A stretch of DNA of 64,000 bases, from assembly GCF_003343245.1 (NCBI RefSeq), contig NZ_CP024901.1:2356001-2420000 (forward strand). The letters run 5' to 3'. How positions within the stretch are numbered: the stretch's first letter is position 1; every line of letters begins with the position of its first letter. The translations under genes were made by a program, and so were the position numbers. Shown here piece by piece: positions 7,863 to 17,256 of the stretch. Under the pieces are notes generated by a model. The model saw only the letters and a list, made by a program, of their open reading frames with translations, had not been told where the DNA came from and ran no database searches. The stretch is from Photorhabdus laumondii subsp. laumondii (GTDB lineage Bacteria; Pseudomonadota; Gammaproteobacteria; Enterobacterales; Enterobacteriaceae).

Positions 7863-9533
7863 ATGATGAAAATGCTGCTTATCGTTGATCCTTCACTCGG
7901 ACTTGCCGGAAGTTATCTGGTGAAAACAATCCTCAGTGCCGCTGCGGCGGAAATCGGGCAGATACTAACAGAAAATCCAGCAGAGGCCGATTTGGTGGTC
8001 GTGACCGGCAGTCGCATCCCCACCGATAACACATTGAACGGTAAGCTTGTTTATCTCGGTGACACGGAACAGGCATTGCATGCGCCGAAAAATTTCTTTC
8101 AGCAGGCAAAAGCTGACGCCAAGCCGTATCAGATACCGGCAACTGACATCAGTTGTGATACAAAACGGATTGTCGCGGTGACTGCTTGTCCTACAGGGGT
8201 AGCGCACACCTTTATGGCCGCTGAGGCCATCGAAACCGAAGCCAAAAAGCGCGGTTGGTGGGTCAAGGTGGAAACGCGTGGTTCAGTAGGTGCGGGTAAT
8301 GTGATTACGCCGGAAGAGGTAGAAAAAGCGGATCTGGTGCTAGTCGTTGCCGATATTGACGTAGATCTGGCGAAATTTGCCGGAAAACCGATGTACCGTA
8401 CCTCTACCGGGCTGGCGTTGAAGAAAACAGCGCAAGAATTTGATAAGGCGCTAGCCGAAGCCAAGCTTTTCGAGCCGGAAGGGCAAAAGGTTAAAACTGA
8501 CCGGAGGGAAGATAATACCGGTATCTATCGTCACTTGTTGACGGGTGTTTCTTACATGTTACCGATGGTGGTGGCGGGTGGCCTGTGCATTGCATTGTCA
8601 TTTGCTTTTGGCATCACTGCATTTAAAGAATCGGGTACATTGGCGGCGGCGTTAATGCAAATCGGTGGTAGCTCAGCTTTTGCGCTGATGGTCCCTGTAC
8701 TGGCAGGTTACATTGCTTTCTCGATCGCTGATCGCCCAGGTCTGACACCCGGTTTAATTGGCGGCATGCTGGCAACTAGCACGAACGCGGGATTTATTGG
8801 CGGTATTATTGCGGGTTTCCTCGCCGGTTACGTAGCGAAGTTGCTTAACAGCAAAGTGAAATTGCCGCAAAGTATGGCCGCATTGAAACCGATCTTGATC
8901 ATTCCGCTATTTACTAGCCTGATCACTGGCCTGATTATGATTTACGTTATTGGTAAACCCGTCGCCGGTATTATGGCGGGGCTAACGTATTGGCTTTCTC
9001 ACATGGGGACAACCAACGCACTCCTGCTAGGAGCCATTTTGGGCGGGATGATGTGTGCTGATATGGGGGGAGCGATAAACAAAGCTGCCTATGCGTTTGG
9101 TGTCGGCTTGCTTAGCTCACAAACCTACGCGCCAATGGCGGCCATTATGGCTGCGGGGATGGTTCCCCCGCTGGCTATGGGAGTGGCAACACTGATTGCC
9201 CGGCAGAAGTTTGATAACGTTCAGCGGGAAAGTGGTAAAGCCGCATTGGTGTTAGGACTCTGTTTTATTTCCGAAGGCGCGATTCCCTTTGCTGTCCGTG
9301 ATCCGATACGTGTGCTCCCATGTTGTATCGTTGGTGGTGCGGTGACGGGAGCGATCTCTATGGCAATAAGTGCGCAATTAATGGCACCGCACGGTGGCCT
9401 GTTTGTGCTGTTGATTCCAGGTGCTATCACACCAATACTGGGTTATTTGATGTCGATTATTGTCGGTACTTTGTTGGCAGGATTGATCTATGCACTGATT
9501 AAGCGTCCAGAAACGACCACAACTAAACCATAA
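7863..9533 (+). CDS. fruA: Fructose PTS permease FruA (EIIB'BC)
   Basis: A 556-residue membrane permease. Residues 1-95 are the B' domain, residues 100-200 the EIIB domain with the phospho-Cys109 in VTACPTGVAHTFMAAEA, and residues 220-545 the EIIC transport domain (GGMMCADMGGAINKAAY; ISEGAIPFAVRDP). It imports fructose as fructose-1-phosphate. It is co-transcribed with fruB. Because fruK is not between them, 1-phosphofructokinase must come from elsewhere for this import to feed glycolysis. Confidence 0.95.
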   Translation: MMKMLLIVDPSLGLAGSYLVKTILSAAAAEIGQILTENPAEADLVVVTGSRIPTDNTLNGKLVYLGDTEQALHAPKNFFQQAKADAKPYQIPATDISCDTKRIVAVTACPTGVAHTFMAAEAIETEAKKRGWWVKVETRGSVGAGNVITPEEVEKADLVLVVADIDVDLAKFAGKPMYRTSTGLALKKTAQEFDKALAEAKLFEPEGQKVKTDRREDNTGIYRHLLTGVSYMLPMVVAGGLCIALSFAFGITAFKESGTLAAALMQIGGSSAFALMVPVLAGYIAFSIADRPGLTPGLIGGMLATSTNAGFIGGIIAGFLAGYVAKLLNSKVKLPQSMAALKPILIIPLFTSLITGLIMIYVIGKPVAGIMAGLTYWLSHMGTTNALLLGAILGGMMCADMGGAINKAAYAFGVGLLSSQTYAPMAAIMAAGMVPPLAMGVATLIARQKFDNVQRESGKAALVLGLCFISEGAIPFAVRDPIRVLPCCIVGGAVTGAISMAISAQLMAPHGGLFVLLIPGAITPILGYLMSIIVGTLLAGLIYALIKRPETTTTKP

Positions 9534-9685
9534 AAACAGAAATTATTAATTATCAAACTAAAATCATTGAAATTTCAGAAAATTACCTATTTATTCGTGA
9601 CCTCATTCGCATTTTTACTATTTTTCGATTGTCATTTGCCTGCTTAAATTGGATATAAATATATTCAAAAAAATGAAGAATTATT

Positions 9686-10591
9686 ATGAGTCATGGGCTG
9701 CTTAAAAAAGAGGGGGTTGCTCAAGCGTGTCTGGCACGTTATCTGCTAGGTGAGCGCTGTGGTAATCGGTTGAAAACGATTGAAGAGCTGTCATCTGACT
9801 ATGGGTTATCTGTTGGGTTAGTTCAGTTTGCATTAAAAAAACTGGAGAGTTCTGGCGCGGTTTATGTGGAACGACGAGGGCGTAATGGTAGCTATTTGGT
9901 CAGTATGGATCACAAAGCACTGTTAGCCCATGCTGATATTAGCAACGTAGTTTGTGCAATGCCGCTGCCTTATACCCGATTGTACGAAGGGCTGGCGAGC
10001 GGGCTGAAAGCGCAATTTGAGGGCATTCCATTTTACTTCGCCCACATGAGAGGTTCAGATGCCAGGGTGGAATGCTTGCGTAAGGGTATTTATGACTTGG
10101 CGGTGGTATCACATTTGGCGGCGCAAACTTATCTGGAACAAGGTGATGTTTGTACTGTACTTGAATTGGGGCCACATACCTATGTTGGTGCACACCAACT
10201 GATTTATCGCAAAGGAGGTGAACATAATATCCGTCGTGTTGGGTTGGATCATCGTTCTGCCGACCAGAAAATCATGACTGAAGTGTACTTTGCCGGGCAG
10301 GATATCACGTTGGTGGATATTTCTTACCACGAGAGCCTGTATAAGGTCGCGAAAGGTGACATTGATGCCGTGATCTGGAACGTCAGCAGAGAAGTTGAAC
10401 TCAGTTCCAGAGAGCTTATTGCAGTACCGCTCAGTGGAAGTGCATGTTTTACCCGAGCCTCTGAAGCGGTGATTTTAACCAGAGCTGATGACATTCTGAT
10501 GCAACAACTTTTACGCACGATGGTAAATACAACAGAGTTATTAGTTCATCAACAACGTGTACTGGCAGGTCAACAGGACCCAAGTTATTAA
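9686..10591 (+). CDS. yhfZ: YhfZ-family GntR-like regulator
   Basis: A 301-residue protein with an N-terminal winged helix-turn-helix (residues 5-75, LKTIEELSSDYGLSVGLVQF) and a solute-binding-like C-terminal domain (VCAMPLPYTRLYEGLASGLK). The sequence and length match E. coli YhfZ closely. It heads the yhf operon and is inferred to regulate it. The 152 bases upstream are AT-rich and should contain the operon promoter. The function of the operon is not established in E. coli either. Confidence 0.92.
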   Translation: MSHGLLKKEGVAQACLARYLLGERCGNRLKTIEELSSDYGLSVGLVQFALKKLESSGAVYVERRGRNGSYLVSMDHKALLAHADISNVVCAMPLPYTRLYEGLASGLKAQFEGIPFYFAHMRGSDARVECLRKGIYDLAVVSHLAAQTYLEQGDVCTVLELGPHTYVGAHQLIYRKGGEHNIRRVGLDHRSADQKIMTEVYFAGQDITLVDISYHESLYKVAKGDIDAVIWNVSREVELSSRELIAVPLSGSACFTRASEAVILTRADDILMQQLLRTMVNTTELLVHQQRVLAGQQDPSY

Positions 10592-10614
10592 TTTGGCATG
10601 GATGGCGTTAACGC

Positions 10615-10971
10615 GTGGAAAATCGGCTGAATCTGCTCTATCAGGGAAATGTCATTGATCAGGATATTCATGATGGCATGTTACAAGTTGTGGCGCAGCT
10701 TGAAAACGATTGGGAAATTCCTGTCAGGAATGCGTTAGGGGAAATAGTAATAACACATATGGCCAACGCGTTAATGCGCTCACGCCGGGGAGAACAAATC
10801 AGTTCAATGGATAATGAACTGCTGATGGAAGTGCGTCAATCGAGAATCTTTTCTCATTTGCAAGCAATTAACGCTTCGCTGCTGGCACATTTTGACGTGC
10901 AATTACATCCCTGTGAAGAGGGTTATCTGCTGGCAAACTTGTTTAGCCTTTGGGCGGCAAAGGGGCAGTGA
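10615..10971 (+). CDS. yhfY: YhfY, PRD-domain protein
   Basis: A 118-residue protein corresponding to a single PTS regulation domain (PRD), as in E. coli YhfY (120 residues). It begins with GTG, 23 bases after yhfZ; the next in-frame methionine would remove conserved sequence. PRDs are phosphorylated on histidine by PTS proteins, so YhfY may link the operon to PTS status (inferred). A gap of 116 bases with a strong AGGAGGT site follows before yhfX. Confidence 0.88.
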   Translation: MENRLNLLYQGNVIDQDIHDGMLQVVAQLENDWEIPVRNALGEIVITHMANALMRSRRGEQISSMDNELLMEVRQSRIFSHLQAINASLLAHFDVQLHPCEEGYLLANLFSLWAAKGQ

Positions 10972-11087
10972 TAATACCACCATAGAGATGAGGGAATTTT
11001 TTTCCATCAAATATTCAAAAAAATGATGATTTAACATCTAACTTAATGCAGTGGCATTGATCGCCGAAGGAGTACAGGAGGTACTGC

Positions 11088-12266
11088 ATGTTTATACATG
11101 CACTGAACAAACAAAATCCGGCACTGATTGAGGCAGCCCAGACATTATGGGCGCAAGGGGTCTTACTGCCTGATACTTATGTGATTGACGTGGATCAGGT
11201 TTTAGAAAATGCCAGACGATTGCTTGCGGTAGCGGAGCATTATGGCATTGCTCTCTATCTGATGACCAAACAGGTTGGGCGTAACTCCTGGTTGGCACGT
11301 AAACTGATGGAATTGGGTTATCAGGGTGTCACCGCGGTGGATTTTAAAGAGGCTAGAGCCTTGATGAGTGGGAAGATCCCAGTGACTCATGCAGGCCATC
11401 TGGTACAGATCCCTCGTAATATGGTCTCCTCAGTGATGCAGCAACATCCGGAAGTGATCACAGTATATTCTTTAGAAAAAGCGGAGGAAATTTCCAGTCT
11501 GGCGCGGCGTGAGGGAAATGTGCAACGCATTATGCTGAAAATCTACGATGATCATGACCATTTATATCCGGGTCAGGAAGCGGGTTTTCACTTGTCGGAA
11601 TTGCACACCATCGTTCAGCACATTATGGCAATGCCCGGTGTAAAACTGACGGGGTTGACACATTTTCCTTGCTTGCTGTGGCAAGAGGATCAGCAGCAGA
11701 CACTGCCGGCACCAAACTTATTTACTTTACTGAAAGCAAAAGACATTTTACGACAAACTGGGGTTGAGGTGACGCAGATAAATGCGCCATCGGCGTCAAG
11801 CTGTAGCACACTGCCGTTACTGGCAAAGTATGGCGTGACCCATACCGAGCCCGGGCATGCGCTAACAGGAACCATCCTTGCCAATTTTCGGGGAGAGCAG
11901 CCAGAACGCATTGCTATGCTCTATTTGACGGAAATATCCCACCGATTTAACGGTAACAGTTACTGCTATGGGGGCGGTTATTACCGTCGTGGACGGGCGC
12001 ATAACGCGCTGATATTCCTGCCAAACGGCCAGATCGCCGCCACGCACCTGTTACCGATGGATAACACCAGTATTGATTACCACTTTCCTCTGAGCGGTGA
12101 ATTTCCGGTCGGCTGTGCTGTCGTGCTGTGTTTTCGCACCCAGATATTTGCTACCCGCAGTGATGTGGCGTTAGTTAGCGGTATCCAGTCAGGGCATCCG
12201 GTCTTGGAAGGGCTTTATGACAGCCAGGGAAACCCTATCCCGATTAATGGAGAACATGGTCTGTGA
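11088..12266 (+). CDS. yhfX: YhfX, alanine-racemase-fold PLP enzyme
   Basis: A 392-residue fold-type III PLP protein. The PLP lysine is Lys61 in LMTKQVGRN at the end of the first barrel strand, and TEPGHALTG provides a phosphate-binding loop. It belongs to the alanine racemase/ornithine decarboxylase superfamily; the reaction is unknown. A strong ribosome site (AGGAGGTACTGC) precedes the ATG. In E. coli yhfW follows; here php follows after 43 bases. Confidence 0.9.
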   Translation: MFIHALNKQNPALIEAAQTLWAQGVLLPDTYVIDVDQVLENARRLLAVAEHYGIALYLMTKQVGRNSWLARKLMELGYQGVTAVDFKEARALMSGKIPVTHAGHLVQIPRNMVSSVMQQHPEVITVYSLEKAEEISSLARREGNVQRIMLKIYDDHDHLYPGQEAGFHLSELHTIVQHIMAMPGVKLTGLTHFPCLLWQEDQQQTLPAPNLFTLLKAKDILRQTGVEVTQINAPSASSCSTLPLLAKYGVTHTEPGHALTGTILANFRGEQPERIAMLYLTEISHRFNGNSYCYGGGYYRRGRAHNALIFLPNGQIAATHLLPMDNTSIDYHFPLSGEFPVGCAVVLCFRTQIFATRSDVALVSGIQSGHPVLEGLYDSQGNPIPINGEHGL

Positions 12267-12309
12267 ACAGACACAGTTCCACTCTCTTCGTCTGCGGACC
12301 GCCTTACTC

Positions 12310-13200
12310 ATGACCCAGAAAAACAGAATTGACGCGTCCGGCTATACCTATGTACATGAGCACCTGCATCTCGATTTATCATCATTTAAAAACAACATTG
12401 ACTGCCGACTGGATCAATACGAGCTGATTTGTGAAGAGATGAAAACACTGGTCAGCTTGGGTGTACACAATATTGTGGAGATGACCAATCGTTACATGGG
12501 ACGTAACCCACAGTTTATGCTGGATCTGATGCGGGACTCCGGCATTAATGTAATAGTTTCAACTGGCTATTACCAATCTGCCTTTTTTCCTGAACATGTA
12601 GCACATACCACAGCTCGACAACTGGCGGATGAAATGATCGCTGAGATTGAGCAGGGTATCGACGATACAACGCTGAAAGCCGGAGTGATCGGGGAAATTG
12701 GTTCCAGTAAAGGGGTAATTACGCCGGATGAAGAGAAAGTCTTTCATGCTGCGGCTATAGCTCATCTGGCAACCGGGCATCCTATTTCGACGCATACGAC
12801 ATTAAGCACGATGGGCCTTGAACAACTGGCGTTACTGAAAAAGCACGGTGTAGATGCTGAACGTGTAGTTATTGGTCACTGTGATCTTAAAGATAATCTG
12901 GACAACATTTTGCGCATCATTGAACTGGGGGCCTATATCCAGTTCGACACGATTGGCAAAAACGATTACTACCCGGATGAAAAGCGGATCGCTATGTTAC
13001 AGACCTTGGCCCAACGTGGCTTGCTTAACCGCGTCATGTTATCGATGGATATTACCCGTCGTTCTCATTTAAAAGCCAATGGCGGCAATGGATTTGATTA
13101 TTTAATCACCACCTTTGTGCCGATGCTAAACCGGGCTGGATTAACGCAAACCGATATTGATTTGATGTTACGTGATAACCCAATGCTATTTTTCAACTAA
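12310..13200 (+). CDS. php: Phosphotriesterase homology protein Php
   Basis: A 296-residue metal-dependent hydrolase of the amidohydrolase superfamily. The HxH metal motif is His16/His18 (VHEHLHLD), with the bridging region at GEIGSSKG, later histidines in STHTT and IGHCD, and SMDI near the end. The start was placed at 12310 because it gives the usual length (292 in E. coli); an in-frame ATG at 12217 would overlap yhfX and add unconserved residues. Activity towards phosphotriesters is not expected in this subgroup. It lies 11 bases before yhfU. Confidence 0.92.
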   Translation: MTQKNRIDASGYTYVHEHLHLDLSSFKNNIDCRLDQYELICEEMKTLVSLGVHNIVEMTNRYMGRNPQFMLDLMRDSGINVIVSTGYYQSAFFPEHVAHTTARQLADEMIAEIEQGIDDTTLKAGVIGEIGSSKGVITPDEEKVFHAAAIAHLATGHPISTHTTLSTMGLEQLALLKKHGVDAERVVIGHCDLKDNLDNILRIIELGAYIQFDTIGKNDYYPDEKRIAMLQTLAQRGLLNRVMLSMDITRRSHLKANGGNGFDYLITTFVPMLNRAGLTQTDIDLMLRDNPMLFFN

Positions 13201-13211
13201 AGGAAAAACCT

Positions 13212-13571
13212 ATGAGATTTGTTATTGGAGGACAAATTGAGAAAGAAAAAATTGCTGAAACTTTACGCCATCTGGCTGGCGATAAAGCCTCATCCATTAC
13301 CGTGATGGGTGACATAGATGCCGCTATGGCGCTTAAGAGTGGTGATGCGGATTACTATTTTGGTGCCTGTAATACCGGTGGAGGCGCTTTGGCAATGGCA
13401 ATTGCTATTGTTGGTATTGACAAATGCGCCACCGTCAGTATGCCAGGCAAGATCCTGCCTGATGAAGAAATTATTGCCCATGTAAACGCCGGGAAAACCG
13501 CATTTGGTTTTACCGGTCAGGATATAGACGCGGTTATTCTGGTAATTATCAAGGCTATTCTTTTTTCATAA
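13212..13571 (+). CDS. yhfU: YhfU, DUF2620 protein
   Basis: A 119-residue small protein with Gly-rich segments (ACNTGGGALAMAIAIVGIDK), matching YhfU (DUF2620). It always occurs beside YhfT and is probably a soluble component of that transporter, although its role is unproven. It is tightly spaced on both sides (11 and 10 bases). Confidence 0.9.
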   Translation: MRFVIGGQIEKEKIAETLRHLAGDKASSITVMGDIDAAMALKSGDADYYFGACNTGGGALAMAIAIVGIDKCATVSMPGKILPDEEIIAHVNAGKTAFGFTGQDIDAVILVIIKAILFS

Positions 13572-13581
13572 GGAGAGGAAA

Positions 13582-14943
13582 ATGGAATATGAATTTTTCA
13601 CCCGTTTAATGGAAATTGATCCATTTAAAGCGGGTTTATTGGCGGTGATTGGTGGGATATCTGCCATGATGGCTAACCGCGGTATTGCAGTATTTCATGA
13701 TGGGCTACGTCCTTTAATGCCGGAACATCTGGAAGGGCGTATGAATCGTAAAACCCTGGCTGCCACCAGTTTTGCCCTAAGTTTTGGGTTAGTTATCGGC
13801 TTTGGTATTCCGTTCTCGCTGACCGCCCCGATTATTCTGGTGCATAGCTTATTATTGGGAACCGATGTCATTGGTACTTGGTGTGCAAACAGTAAAAAAG
13901 GTTTCATACTTTCTGCTGTCTTGGGAGCGCTGTATGCCGTTGCCTTGATGACCGGTTTACGATCGGTTGTCGATATCTTTGCCCATTTACCGGTTAATTT
14001 CATGGGCAACCTGAGTAAAGTTGGCGATCCTATCGTAGCCTGCTTTGCACTATTTCCTGCGATTGTTGTGGCCTATCAATACGGATATGGCAAAGGAATA
14101 TGGGTACTGATTGCGACATTGGTGGGGTATATCGCGACCAAAGCGGTAGGATCATTAAGTTTTGGTGGGGCTCTGAGCAAACCGGTGCAATTGGATCCTA
14201 ACGGGATAGCCCTGCTGATCTCAATGATTGTGATGTTCTACTTCGCGATGAAACAGCGTGTTCCCAAAGCTGGCGAGGGATCTGCTCCGGCCAAAGGGGC
14301 GAATGAGACGCTGGTTGGGTTATTCTCCACGCGGATACAGCGCATTCAAAATAACATTTGGTTGCTGGTATTAAGTGGTGGTTTGACGGCGGTAGCGGCT
14401 TCAATGTCACTCAGTCTGCTGGCGGAAGGTCCGGTATCCTTGCAACTGATGGCGCAGGGGGAAGGGGCTAATGCCATGCTGGTGGCGCTTGCCAGAGCGA
14501 TCAGCTTTGTGCCGTTAGTCGGTATGACAGCCATTGCTACCGGGGTTTATAGCCCGGTCGGCATGAAGTTTGTATTTGTCGCCGGATTAGTCACGAATAA
14601 TCTGTGGATTGCCTTCATTGCCGGTAGTTTGATTATGTTTATGGAAATCAAACTGCTGGCGAGAATTGCTATCTGGTTGGATAAATATCCCGGCGTCAAA
14701 GCTTGTGGTGAGCATATTCGTACTGTTATTACCCGCATGTTAGAAGTTGCCTTATTGGTGGGGGGAATGATGGCTGCCAACGCCATTCTGCCGGGCATGG
14801 GATTTATGGTGGTGGCGGGGATTTATCTACTCAACCGTACGGCTAAACGTCCTTTGGTTGAAATGGCGATTGGGCCGATTGCAACGATTGTAGTTGGGGT
14901 GCTAGCTAACGTTATTTATCTGTTCTCCCCCTTTATTTTGTGA
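13582..14943 (+). CDS. yhfT: YhfT, predicted polytopic inner-membrane transporter
   Basis: A 453-residue membrane protein with roughly ten or more hydrophobic segments from residue 15 to the last residue. The sequence pattern (ISAMMANRGIAVFHDGLRP near residues 25-43) is that of YhfT. It is expected to import the substrate used by the PLP enzymes and hydrolase of the operon (inferred). AAGGAGAGG precedes the start. Its 3' end is also present as a decayed copy near 5107-5160. Confidence 0.9.
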   Translation: MEYEFFTRLMEIDPFKAGLLAVIGGISAMMANRGIAVFHDGLRPLMPEHLEGRMNRKTLAATSFALSFGLVIGFGIPFSLTAPIILVHSLLLGTDVIGTWCANSKKGFILSAVLGALYAVALMTGLRSVVDIFAHLPVNFMGNLSKVGDPIVACFALFPAIVVAYQYGYGKGIWVLIATLVGYIATKAVGSLSFGGALSKPVQLDPNGIALLISMIVMFYFAMKQRVPKAGEGSAPAKGANETLVGLFSTRIQRIQNNIWLLVLSGGLTAVAASMSLSLLAEGPVSLQLMAQGEGANAMLVALARAISFVPLVGMTAIATGVYSPVGMKFVFVAGLVTNNLWIAFIAGSLIMFMEIKLLARIAIWLDKYPGVKACGEHIRTVITRMLEVALLVGGMMAANAILPGMGFMVVAGIYLLNRTAKRPLVEMAIGPIATIVVGVLANVIYLFSPFIL

Positions 14944-14990
14944 TGATAAAAATAGAGGGGGGGAAGTGAGGGAGAACAGGAGAACAGATA

Positions 14991-16127
14991 GTGAACACAT
15001 ATCCATTACCTAGTCTGAGCATGGAGCAGGCGCAGCACAAACAGTTTCATTTAGTTGACATTATTTGCCGCCATTTTCCCGGTGCTGATTTCCTCACCAC
15101 CGGAGATTTAGGGCTGGTGCCGGGATTGAACCGGCCACAGATAACGCAACGTGTTGAACAGGTCATTGCCGATTTCTTTTCTGCTGAGGCTGCTGTGTTA
15201 GTACAAGGGGCGGGAACCGGGGCAATACGTTGTGGGCTATCGGCATTACTTAATGCGGGTGATCGCTTGCTGGTTCATGATGCGCCGTTATATCCCTCGA
15301 CGGCGATTATTGCCGAGCAGATGGGCTTGCATCTGGTGCGGGCCGATTTCAATCAATCCGAACAAATACGAGCTGCGATTTTGCAACATTTACCGGTGGC
15401 GGGGTTGGTACAACACACGCGGCAGAAAATTGATGATGCTTATGAGCTGGCAGACGTTATATCACTGCTGAATGCGGCATCACTACCGGTTCTGGTTGAC
15501 GATAACTATGCTGCCATGAAAGTGGAACGTATCGGTTGTGAATGGGGCGCGGCGTTATCGGCCTTCTCCAGCTTTAAACTGTTTGGCCCGCAAGGTATCG
15601 GTGTTGTGGTAGGTCAACAAGCGGCAATAGAGCGCATTCGGCGTAGTATGTATTCCGGTGGCAGTCAAGTACAGGGATTTCAGGCATTGGAAGTATTGCG
15701 TGGATTGGTATTTGCTCCGGTGATGCATGCTGTGCAGGCTCAGGTGAGTGAAACATTAGTGGTCCGGCTTAATCAGGGGATCATACCGCAGGTGAAACAG
15801 GCGTTTATCGCCAATGCACAATCGAAAGTATTGCTGGTGGAGTTTTATGATGAGATTGCCGAACAGGTACTTCATGTTGCTCATCAGCTTGGTGCACTGC
15901 CATATCCGGTGGGCGCTGAATCAAAGTTTGACATTCCGCCACTGTTTTACCGATTATCTGGTACATTTCGCCAATCTGATCCCACGTTAGAGAGGCGGAT
16001 GATAAGGATAAATCCTAATCGAAGTGGTGCGGAGACAGTGATAAGGCTGCTGAGTCAAAGCTGTGCACAGGCTGCTTCCTTGCTACACCCTCAACCACTC
16101 CCGATATACCGCTTTCCATCAGTATGA
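14991..16127 (+). CDS. yhfS: YhfS, fold-type I PLP-dependent enzyme
   Basis: A 378-residue aminotransferase-fold protein with the PLP lysine Lys196 in FSSFKLFGPQG, the preceding DDNYA and QGAGTGAIR loops, and C-terminal RINPNRSGAETV. It matches E. coli YhfS (361 residues) with a slightly longer C-terminus. It begins with GTG after AGGAGAACAGATA. The final gene of the yhf operon. The 5' part is also found as a relic at about 5275-5440. Confidence 0.9.
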   Translation: MNTYPLPSLSMEQAQHKQFHLVDIICRHFPGADFLTTGDLGLVPGLNRPQITQRVEQVIADFFSAEAAVLVQGAGTGAIRCGLSALLNAGDRLLVHDAPLYPSTAIIAEQMGLHLVRADFNQSEQIRAAILQHLPVAGLVQHTRQKIDDAYELADVISLLNAASLPVLVDDNYAAMKVERIGCEWGAALSAFSSFKLFGPQGIGVVVGQQAAIERIRRSMYSGGSQVQGFQALEVLRGLVFAPVMHAVQAQVSETLVVRLNQGIIPQVKQAFIANAQSKVLLVEFYDEIAEQVLHVAHQLGALPYPVGAESKFDIPPLFYRLSGTFRQSDPTLERRMIRINPNRSGAETVIRLLSQSCAQAASLLHPQPLPIYRFPSV

Positions 16128-16262
16128 GAGGCAGACAACAAGTCCGTTCTTGGGTCTCGTTTTCATTTTGCCGGCGCGTGTGACGATGCTCGACGTTGTG
16201 AAACACTATACGGGACGTTAGTCCCGTCGAAACGCCCCTCCCGCCTTATTTCGGCGAGAGTA

Positions 16263-16310
16263 GATTCATTCCCTTGCCGTCGCGATGCATCTTTAAATCC
16301 ATAGGCTATA
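16263..16310. repeat. Half ERIC element
   Basis: Only the right half of an ERIC is present (GATTC through CTTGCCGTCGCGATGCAT to the CTATA end). The left half has been replaced by unrelated GC-rich sequence that includes the inverted repeat ACGGGAC/GTCCCGT near 16211-16227. Confidence 0.75.
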
Positions 16311-16413
16311 AATCCTGAATTAACGTAAAGGTTGGCGATGTCATTAATTGTATCCCTAATTATTATCTAAATAATTAATAGAATTATTAATAATTAACAG
16401 TAAAATCGATTAT

Positions 16414-17109
16414 TTATAATATAAAATGGCCTATTGATAGAAAATACCTTGATGGAACATAGAGATCATACCCTTTTTCTTTGCAAAGTAATCGTAACTC
16501 AGTCAATGAGCTGACCGATAATTTTTCATAAATACTTTCAAAATATTTTTCCACCGCATGGCATGAAACATTCATTTCAATGGATGTTTCATTATTATTC
16601 ATACCGCAGCAAAATAGAAAAATAACCATCCACTCTTTCTCATTTAACAAATCATTAGGTGGCCTGAGGCTAGCTGACGTTGGTATATGCTCTTTAATAT
16701 AATGATAAACCGTAAAGTGCTCTAATTCTCTGGCGTGAGAGATAATGCCGACACAGTGATTATCCTCACTCATCAATGGATATTTTTCGCAAAAATAGGA
16801 TTTAGGCGGCCGACCATTACCTTGAGGATAAGTGCCGACAGAGCATACTTTCTGCATACATTCTAACACCTTGCGATCATGTTCTTTAAAGTGATGGGCA
16901 AAACCATTAACAGCTATTGGTAATTCTTCAACGGTATACCCTATAATACTAAAGTTTTCCGGTAACTGAATGATTTTAATAAACTTGGTATTTGCATAAA
17001 TAAAGCGGGATTCCTTATCTTTTACAAACCAAGGATCAGGGCTTCTGTCCCATACATGTGTTAACTGGCGGGTAATAAAAGGGACTTGTTTTAATCCTGA
17101 TTTATTCAT
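16414..17109 (-). CDS. Divergent PAS4-LuxR solo regulator (P1)
   Basis: A 231-residue protein and the most diverged complete member of the array. The PAS4 region (residues 20-115) carries DPWFVKDKESRFIYANTKF. The C-terminal helix-turn-helix (residues 150-205) is LNEKEWMVIFLF..MNVSCHAVEKYFESIYEKLSV, with NETSIEMNVSCHAVEKY in place of the KQIG.MLNISYRTVE segment of its neighbours. It probably recognises a different operator or is drifting. It lies at the downstream end of the array, 147 bases from the next gene. An AAAGGATA ribosome site is present. No signal synthase is nearby, hence a solo. Confidence 0.8.
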   Translation of the reverse strand: MNKSGLKQVPFITRQLTHVWDRSPDPWFVKDKESRFIYANTKFIKIIQLPENFSIIGYTVEELPIAVNGFAHHFKEHDRKVLECMQKVCSVGTYPQGNGRPPKSYFCEKYPLMSEDNHCVGIISHARELEHFTVYHYIKEHIPTSASLRPPNDLLNEKEWMVIFLFCCGMNNNETSIEMNVSCHAVEKYFESIYEKLSVSSLTELRLLCKEKGYDLYVPSRYFLSIGHFIL

Positions 17110-17256
17110 AAATATCCTTTAAGATAATTATTGCTTTTTTAACTTATTGAATGTAAATACATCATTGAAAGCAAAGCATATTTCCATAGGGCCGTATATT
17201 TTATCAATAAATAACTAACAAAGGTAGCATGTAGAAACTGGGGAATAATACGTAAT

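Noticed and set aside
16205..16235. GC-rich hairpin ACGGGAC/GTCCCGT after yhfS as a terminator
   Set aside because: No T run follows; it may be part of a larger unrelated insert. Mentioned only with the half ERIC.
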